NCBI GenBank assembly: GCA_948474755.1
Contig: CAOLHI010001152.1
Coordinates: 372,001-436,000 of the forward strand
Source: Ctenosaura bakeri
Taxonomy: Eukaryota; Chordata; Lepidosauria; Squamata; Iguanidae
Length of the DNA: 64,000 nucleotides
Reading direction: 5' to 3'
Numbering within the stretch: position 1 is the first letter of the stretch; the number at the start of each line of letters is the position of its first letter. The translations under genes and the position numbers were made by a program. A model generated the notes under the pieces. It made no database searches, had not been told where the DNA came from, and worked only from the letters and a program-made list of their open reading frames with translations. Of the stretch, positions 57,105 to 64,000 are shown piece after piece.

Positions 57105-58540
57105 TATTATAGGAGAAAAGGAAAGGTACGGTATCTCCCCCACTTGATACTTCTTGCTTAAGAGCCTAATGAAGATATTCAATGGGCACAGAGTGTTCAA
57201 TATCTGTTGGAGGAGAGGAGGGAAAGCTGGGGCTAGGAGAGATGGAATAAGGTATCCTAGGAAGTGGCATGACTTGTTGGAACCCTGAACAAGCATGCTC
57301 CCCATCACAATGTTTTGTTGCAAGTCCCTTGACTGGTATCCGTCAATGAGAGGAGAGCTAATGTGAGGGTAATTTCTTCACATTAGAAGTACAATTAACA
57401 GAGATTTTGGACCATGGCTGAGCCTTCTGGAGGGTTCCTGTCATTCATCCAGGCACAGCAGATGAGAATGAGTCAGAGCAGTGGAGCATAGAAGCCCTAG
57501 TTGGCACAATCCTGAGTTCGTCGCTTCTGCCTGGTTGGATGCCTTCTGTTAAGAGGACCGTAATTAGGTCACTAGGGATAAAAAGCATGAGAAGAGAGAT
57601 AACAGATTCATGCCAGGTAACATTTTAGGCATAAATAAAAGAAGAGGCAGGCTGCTTGGCATTTATGAAAGGCAGTGCTATTTTTTTAAAAAAAAAAAAC
57701 AGTTGTAATTTATAGAAATGTTCATTTATATAACAATGCCACAGAACAAAGCATAACAAGGCACAATAAACCACATGTATATTTGCATTTGATATGTAAC
57801 TAAAGGATTAAACTGAAAACAAAACAGAAAAAATCAGTTCAATAGGAAAGATGTACACACACACATTAAAAGAAGAAAGTATGAAAGCAATGCTTTTTAA
57901 TATACTTTAAATGAAGGGCAAATCAGTCTAAATCCAAACAGAACTGACTTATAGGATCAAAATATATTAAAATATCTGGGTATCTGTAATACAAAGAATC
58001 TAACATTTTTCAGACAAACAATTGGATTTCTTTAACTGAAATGCTTCATGTTCTAGACCCAAATAAATCCACAGGTATGAAGTAAGTGTTGACTTCCCAT
58101 TCAGTAGTTGATTCCTTGGGTCTACTTTAAGTGGGACCTGCAACTGTATTTAGGCCACTGCATTATACTAATCAAAAAGTGATGGATGGGTCCTTGCTTC
58201 TCCATTGCACTCAAAGGGCACTTGAAGTGCATTTTCAAAAGGAAGGAGATAAAATCATGTCTGATTGCATAGTTCTTCTCTACAACCATAACTCCCATCA
58301 GAAGTATTATTTTAAAAATCAGGATCAGTGTCTAATTTTGGAAGTAGCTAGAATACAGATTAGATATGTATGAGAGAGATTCATTCTTATGTTCCCTTCT
58401 TGGCTTTTTTGAGTGTCTTCTTGACTCAGGACGCAGAACAACAACCTAAGGCTATTACTGCATGTTCACACAGGTAATTATAGAAAGACCCGTTCACAGT
58501 ACCTCAGTTCCTAATTGTTCCACTAGCATTCTTTCTTTCT
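57105..58540. other. Unique sequence, no gene seen
   Basis: AT-rich. A poly-A run lies at about 57,690. Nothing recognised. Confidence 0.4.
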
Positions 58541-58730
58541 GGCCATTTCTGCACTACACTGTCTTAGTGCTATTATTTCACTTTCAATATCCTGTTGAAT
58601 TCTGGCGTTTGTAGTTTAGTGAGGCCTAAGAGCTCTCTGGCTGAGAATTCCCTAAACTGCAAACCCTAAGATTCCATAGGATGTTGAAAGTGGAATAACA
58701 GCACTATAACAGTATAGTGCAGAAATGGCC
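58541..58730. mobile_element. Palindromic MITE, Harbinger-like
   Basis: GGCCATTTCTGCACTACACT to GTGCAGAAATGGCC, 190 bp, with TAAGAGCTCTCTGGCTGAGA inside. The arms are clear, but the flanks TCT and GGT do not match. One flank may have been altered. Confidence 0.82.
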
Positions 58731-59220
58731 GGTATCCCTTCCTCTCCCCAAGGAGTTTCTAAGTAAGGATGTAAATCTCTATATAATTCTTACATGTAAG
58801 AAAAAAAAATTCAGAAGTTTTCTTACCACTGTTTAGATTACAACAGCCTTAAAGGCAAGAGTCAGCAGTTTGACCATGCTCTTCTGCACAGTCATTCCGT
58901 CTAGAAAACCCATAATTTGCCATTCACCACTCATCAGAGATAAGATCCATCTAGTATGTCCTCTCTCCTTATATGTCTCAGCAAGAGGTACCAAAAGTTT
59001 GGAAGGTATTTTTTAAAACATTCAGTATAAAGAATTTGGTTTATAATTTCACATTAGTAGCTTTGGTTACTTTAGGTGAACTTTTTTTCACATAGTCACT
59101 GAATATGGGAAAGTGCAGCTTGTTGACTTTTCCAATCAAGGAGACAGATGCATGCACACATGCTTTTTCAAAGCCTGTTTACTCCATAAAGCAAAACACA
59201 TTTGGTGTAGCCTACCTGTT
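58731..59220. other. Unique sequence, no gene seen
   Basis: Nothing recognised. Confidence 0.4.
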
Positions 59221-59464
59221 GTTTTTGTTGTTGTGTTGTTGTGTGCCTTTAAGCCATTTCTGACTTATGGCAACACTAAGGTGAACCTATCATAGGATTT
59301 TCTTGGTGAAATTTGTTCAGAGGGATGCTGTCCTTGCCTTCCTCTGAGGCTGAGAAAGTGTGACTTGCCCAAGGTCACCCAGTGGGTTTCCATGGACGAG
59401 CTGGAATTCAAACCCTGGTCTCCAGAGTTGTAGTCCAGTGCTGAAACCATCACTTCACTACACT
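59221..59464 (-). mobile_element. tRNA-derived squamate SINE, full length
   Basis: Plus-strand landmarks are TTGTGTTGTTGTGTGCCTTT, TCTGACTTATGGCAACACTA, TTTCTTGGTGAAATTTGTTC, AGTGTGACTTGCCCAAGGTC and ACCCAGTGGGTTTCCATGGA. The inverted pol III head follows (TTCAAACCCTGGTCTCCAGA, GCTGAAACCATCACTTCACT). It is one of the best-kept copies. Confidence 0.9.
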
Positions 59465-60698
59465 ATATATCCTGGAGCATTCCACTTTTATTAAAACTAC
59501 ACTGAATTTACCATGATTTTTAAAAGAAGTAATATCATTCCCATAGAGAGTGGTGTTAAATGTTATTCCAGGAGGTATAGTTACCCTGCCTCAGGGTGCA
59601 GATCGATTATTATTTCCTCCCTACCCCTGTGCTTTGTTGAGAATGGACAGCTGATTTCTTAACATCTGTGGCTTCTACTTCTTCAGCTGTAGCAGGCTTC
59701 ATTGTATATGCCTCATGCTTCTGAACAACAGATGAAATCACAAAGAAGGCCAAAACTTTTGAAAAATTTTATTTTGAGTAATTTGATTGCCTTGGCACCC
59801 AATCTTCCCAAGATCTGCCATAGCAGTGAACTTATATGTACCACAGTATTAAATGTGTGCACACACAGAGAAAGAGAGAGAATGAATTCAGCTAAAAGTT
59901 TAATATCTAGAAAGCATTGCTGGCAAGAGACATAACTTAACCCTGCATTATGAAGTCCTGCTTTTCTTCCTCTCCCTTGAGCATCACACATTCTATTGTA
60001 AATAAATTGAGTTATCCACATGGAATAGAAGGTGAATAATTTAGAAAAGCTCTTTCAATGCCAATAGCATTTTGATTGTTTGGCATTTGTATTGATTTTC
60101 CAGCCCAAAGAAGGACAGAGAGAGTGTGAGCTGCACACCAAGTAGGTACTTCATTTGGGGTGCTTGATTCCAAAGGTAATGAAAATATCACTGTATTGGG
60201 ATTTCTGTTTTCTCATTCTACAGGCAGGGGTTTAGTTAATGGTTCTACATAATTCGAATTCTATGCAGGACCAAAAAACCAGCACATTCACTTGAAATCA
60301 ATGGCAAGCTGGGAAATTGTTTGAAGTGACAGGGTGAAATTCAGGTTGCATTTAAGATGTGAGACATGGGGAGAGGTAGATAGCTAGAAACCCCTCTTCT
60401 TCCCTAGACTGCTCTTCAGGAATGCAGAGAATACTCATGGTTTTTCCTATCCTTAATGAGAAAGGGCATCTCAATAAATCAATGCACCCTGTCAGAGAAA
60501 GAGAAACGAAAACACTGTTATGTGTGGAATACAGTTTTGTACAAAAATATTTTCTGCACAATTCCATCCCTACCCCCCGCCCCCAAATGCTTTAATTCCT
60601 AAGCTAATAGTCTTAGTGGTATCAGGGTTGCTGATACCACTTTTGCCTTCTCCTTCAGACTCAAACTTCTCTCGGTAGATAGAAGACAGTTTCCCTCA
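59465..60698. other. Unique sequence, no gene seen
   Basis: No coding or repeat signal up to the CR1 copy. Confidence 0.4.
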
Positions 60699-60779
60699 AT
60701 GGAGAAGCTGGGAGTAAGCATGGTTCTACACATCTTTACTTTAGTCAGAGCTACACTCATTTATGATTCATGCTGTATC

Positions 60780-63513
60780 AATAAGTGTCTCTACACTAAT
60801 GCACGGAGTATGGGAAACAAGCAGGATGAACTTGAACTCCTAGTACAACAAAATAAATACGATTTGATAGGCATCACTGAGACCTGGTGGGATGGGTCTC
60901 ATGATTGGAATATAGGAATAGAGGGGTATAGCCTATTTTGTAAAAAAGTAGCCTTGTATGTCAAGGATGTTTTCACCTGTGAAGAGATCCAGGACTTAAA
61001 CCCAGAAAGCCAGGTCGAGAGCATTTGGGTAAGAATTAAGGCAGCGAGAAACAATAGGGATATTCTGGTGGGGGTTTACTACAGACCTCCAACCCAGGCT
61101 GAGGACTTTGATGACGCCTTCCTCAACCAAATGACTGCACATTCAAGGAGGAGAGATACAGTAATAATAGGAGATTTCAATTACCCGGACATATGCTGGC
61201 AGTCAAACTCTGCCAAGAAGCAAGGTCCAGCAAGTTTCTTGCTTGTCTTGCAGACAACTTCATGGTCCAGAAGGTGGAAGAGGCCACAAGGGGATCAAAT
61301 ATTCTAGATCTGATCCTGACCAACAGGGATGACCTTGTTACTGAGGTAGAAGTGGTTGGATCTTTAGGGGGGAGTGACCATGCCCTATTGGAATTTGGCA
61401 TTCAGTGGGAAGGAGAAGATAAGGGTAGCCAGACACTCATCTTAGATTTTAAAAAAGCGGACTTCTGTAAACTTAGGGAGCAGCTGACTGGAATTCCGTG
61501 GTCAGGAATAGTGAAAGGGAAAGGAGTTCAGGAGGCATGGGAGTTCCTTAAAAAGGAGATACTGAAGGCACAGTCTAAAACTGTGCCAATAAGGAGGAAA
61601 AATGGGAGGCATCTGAAGAAACCAGAATGGTTGACTAAAGAACTCTCAGCCGAGCTAAGTGTTAAGAGAAACATGTACAGGAAATGGAAGAAAGGGGAAA
61701 CCACAAAAGAAGAATTTAAGCAAGTAGCCAGGAGATGTAGGAAGGAGGTTAGAAAGATTAAAGCACAGAACGAACTTAGGCAGGCCAGAGACATTAAAAA
61801 CAATAAAAATGGCTTTTTTAAATATGTCCGCAGCAAAAGGAAAAAGAAGGAGACGATAGGGTCGCTGCGCAGAGAAGATGGTGAATTACTCACAGGGGGA
61901 AGAGAAAAGGCAGAACTACTTAACACCTTCTTTACCTCAGTTTTTTCCCAGAAGGATACAAGCACTCAACCTGGTGGTTGGGGAGCAAGGGAGGAAGCAG
62001 AGGAAATGAGGCACATAATAGGTAGAGAGGTGGTACAGGAATACCTGGCCGCATTGGATGAATTCAAGTCTCCAGGGCCAGATGAATTGCATCCTAGGAT
62101 ATTAAAAGAGCTGGCAGAGGTCATTTCAGAACCGCTTGCTATTATCTTTGAGAAATTTTGAAGAGAAGTTCCAGCAGACTGGAAGAGAGCAAATGTTGTC
62201 CCCATCTTCAAGAAGGGAAAAAAAGAGGACCCAAATAATTATCGCCCAGTCAGCCTGCCATCAGTACCCGGAAAGATCCTGGGGCAGATCATTAAGCAGT
62301 CAGTTTCTAATCATTTAGAAAGCAACACGGTAATCACGAGAAGTCAACATGGATTTCTCAAAAATAAGTCATGCCAGACTAATCTTATCTCTTTTTATGA
62401 TAGAGTTACTAGCTTGATAGATGAAGGGAATGCTGTGGATGTAGCATATCTCGATTTCAGTAAGGCCTTTGACAAAGTTCCCCATGACATTCTTGCAACG
62501 AAGCTAGTAAAATGTGGGCTGGACAGGGCTACTGTTAGTTGGATTTGTAATTGGTTGACCGACCGAACCCAAAGGGTGATCACCAATGGCTGCTTTTCAT
62601 CCTGGAGAGAAGTGACTAGCGGGGTGCCACAGGGTTCTGTCCTGGGCCCAGTGCTGTTCAATATTTTTATCAACGACTTGGATGAAGGAATAGAGGGCAT
62701 GCTCATCAAATTTGCAGATGACACCAAATTTGGAGGGGTTGCTAATACGACAGAGGACAGGATCAAAATTCAAAATGACCTGGATAGATTGGAGAGCTGG
62801 GCCAAGGTGAACAAAATGAAATTCAACAGAGAGAAGTGTAAGATCCTACACTTAGGTAGAAAAAATGGAATACAGAAATATAGGATGGGGGACACGTGGC
62901 TGGATAGCAGTACGTGTGAAAGGGATCTAGGAGTCTTCATAGACCACAAGCTGAACATGAGTCAGCAGTGTGATGTGGCAGCCAAGAAAGCCAATGCAAT
63001 TCTCGGCTGCATCAATAGGAGTATGGTGTCTAGATCGAGGGAGGTACTGGTACCACTCTACTCTGCTTTGATTAGACCTCATCTTGAATACTGTGTCCAG
63101 TTCTGGGCACCCCAATTCAAGAAGGATATTGACAAGCTGGAGCAAGTCCAGAGGAGGGCAACCAAAATGGTGAGAGGCCTGGAAGCCATGCCCTATGAGG
63201 ATAGACTTAGAGAGCTGGGTATGTTTAGTCTGCAGAAGAGAAGGTTGAGAGGGGACATGATAGCCATGTTTAAATATTTGAAGGGATGCCATGTAGAGGA
63301 AGGAGAGGGCTTGTTTCTGCTGCTCCAGAGACCAGGACAAGAAGCAATGGATTCAAGCTGAAGGAAAGGAGATTCCACCTGAACCTCAGGAAGAACTTCC
63401 TGACAGTCAGGGCTGTCCGGCAGTGGAATCTGCTGCCTCGGAGTGTAGTGGAGTCTCCTTCCTTGGAGGTTTTTAAGCAGAGGCTTGATGGCCATCTGTC
63501 GGGAGTGCTTTGA
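60780..63513 (+). pseudogene. CR1 ORF2 (endonuclease + reverse transcriptase), broken
   Basis: The encoded enzyme would nick target DNA and reverse-transcribe the LINE RNA. The APE-type endonuclease covers about 60,780-61,400, with ITETWWD (~60,873), GVYYRPP (~61,068), GDFNYPD (~61,170) and GGSDHALLEF (~61,367). The reverse transcriptase follows, with SPGPDELHPRILKEL (~62,070), [14 protein letters not shown] (~62,447), [14 protein letters not shown] (~62,620) and the catalytic FADD at 62,711-62,722. The C-terminal part has [13 protein letters not shown] and [14 protein letters not shown]. Lesions are a small in-frame loss near 60,940 (CKKVALYV, lacking the usual basic/glycine linker), a frameshift at about 61,210-61,230, an in-frame TGA at 62,159-62,161 and a frameshift at about 63,312. 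The frame resumes to a stop after HLSGVL at 63,513. Nonfunctional. Confidence 0.92.
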
Positions 63514-63597
63514 GGGTGTTCTTGCATGGCAGGGGGTTGGACTGGATGGCCCTTGTGGTCTCTGCCAACTCTACATTTCTATGATTCTGTGATTCTA
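60780..63597 (+). mobile_element. CR1-clade LINE, nearly complete ORF2 and 3' end
   Basis: The copy spans most of ORF2 and the 3' UTR, and ends with the CR1 signature TCTATGATTCTGTGATTCTA at 63,578-63,597. Recognisable CR1 sequence starts around 60,780 (KCLYTNARSMGNKQ), so ORF1 and the 5' UTR are missing by 5' truncation. It is the least decayed LINE in the window and the best reference for the fragments at 1.6, 5.9, 37.1 and 54.9 kb. Confidence 0.92.
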
Positions 63598-64000
63598 ATA
63601 CATATAGACCATAACATGCTAGCCCTGCTTCCTCCATCTGTTGTTGCTTTCCTCACATTACATATGAGGAGTATGAACAGGAGAACCTCTGCTGTAGTTC
63701 TGGAGCATCTGTGCATAATCAGCTTGAAATGTCAGGGTTCTCAATTGTACAGAGAACCTCTATTGCAGACTCTCCTGTTTCAACTCATCACTTTCCATGT
63801 GATGAGAACAACAGAACTGAAAATGGAGGGGGTGTGACTATGATACTGCTCTCTTCATGTGTCATGTCAAAATTTAAATAATGCCTGAATAGGGCTTAGA
63901 TGGAACTAAGGATTCCTTTGTTCCTTCCTATCACAATATATTACCTAAATAAATAGTAACTTTCTTATTTTGCTCAGTGAAGAGTTTCAGTGAGATTGCT
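63598..64000. other. Unique sequence, no gene seen
   Basis: Nothing recognised on either strand. Confidence 0.4.

Overview
The window looks like gene-poor, intergenic or intronic DNA from a squamate reptile (probably a lizard). The case rests on its repeats: CR1-clade LINE copies whose 3' ends carry the ATTCTATG-type tail, an L2-clade LINE 3' end, many tRNA-derived SINEs with the tail found in lizard genomes, a SINE whose head is a 5S rRNA, and numerous short DNA transposons. It is AT-rich. I recognise no host protein-coding gene, functional tRNA, rRNA or CRISPR array. The only long open frames belong to a decayed retrotransposon at the right end.

Layout. 1-5.7 kb: a reverse-strand CR1 fragment (1.64-2.58 kb), a palindromic miniature transposon (2704-2862) and a larger hAT-like element (3057-3924) holding smaller hairpins. 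5.76-7.34 kb: a hAT-like element with a CR1 fragment inside it; a second copy lies at 55,995-57,096. 7.3-16 kb: mostly unique sequence with two SINEs and two copies of an unclassified repeat. 16.2 kb: the 5S-derived SINE. 17.3-18.4 kb and 40.4-41.6 kb: two copies of a roughly 1.1 kb LTR-like repeat. 18.8-24 kb: SINEs, an unclassified repeat, an eroded CR1 reverse-transcriptase stretch and several microsatellites. 26.6-32.8 kb: a cluster of small DNA transposons (Harbinger-like, hAT-like, Tigger-like) and SINEs. 34.9-38.2 kb: a 401 bp Harbinger-like element and a CR1 copy split by a MITE. 43.2-43.8 kb: two tandem duplications. 46-55 kb: MITEs, SINE, L2 3' end and CR1 remnants. 60.8-63.6 kb: the best preserved element, a CR1 ORF2 with endonuclease and reverse transcriptase broken by two frameshifts and one stop.

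The elements do not form a working gene system. Their value is as a nested record of transposition. Several insertions keep readable target-site duplications: 3 bp TAT for the palindromic family, and 8 bp for four hAT-like elements. These let superfamilies be assigned from the sequence alone. I found no convincing new biological system. The most unusual items are the 5S-headed SINE, the hAT-like pair with AGTC-rich ends, one copy of which holds an unexplained 120-codon frame, and an unclassified four-copy repeat family.
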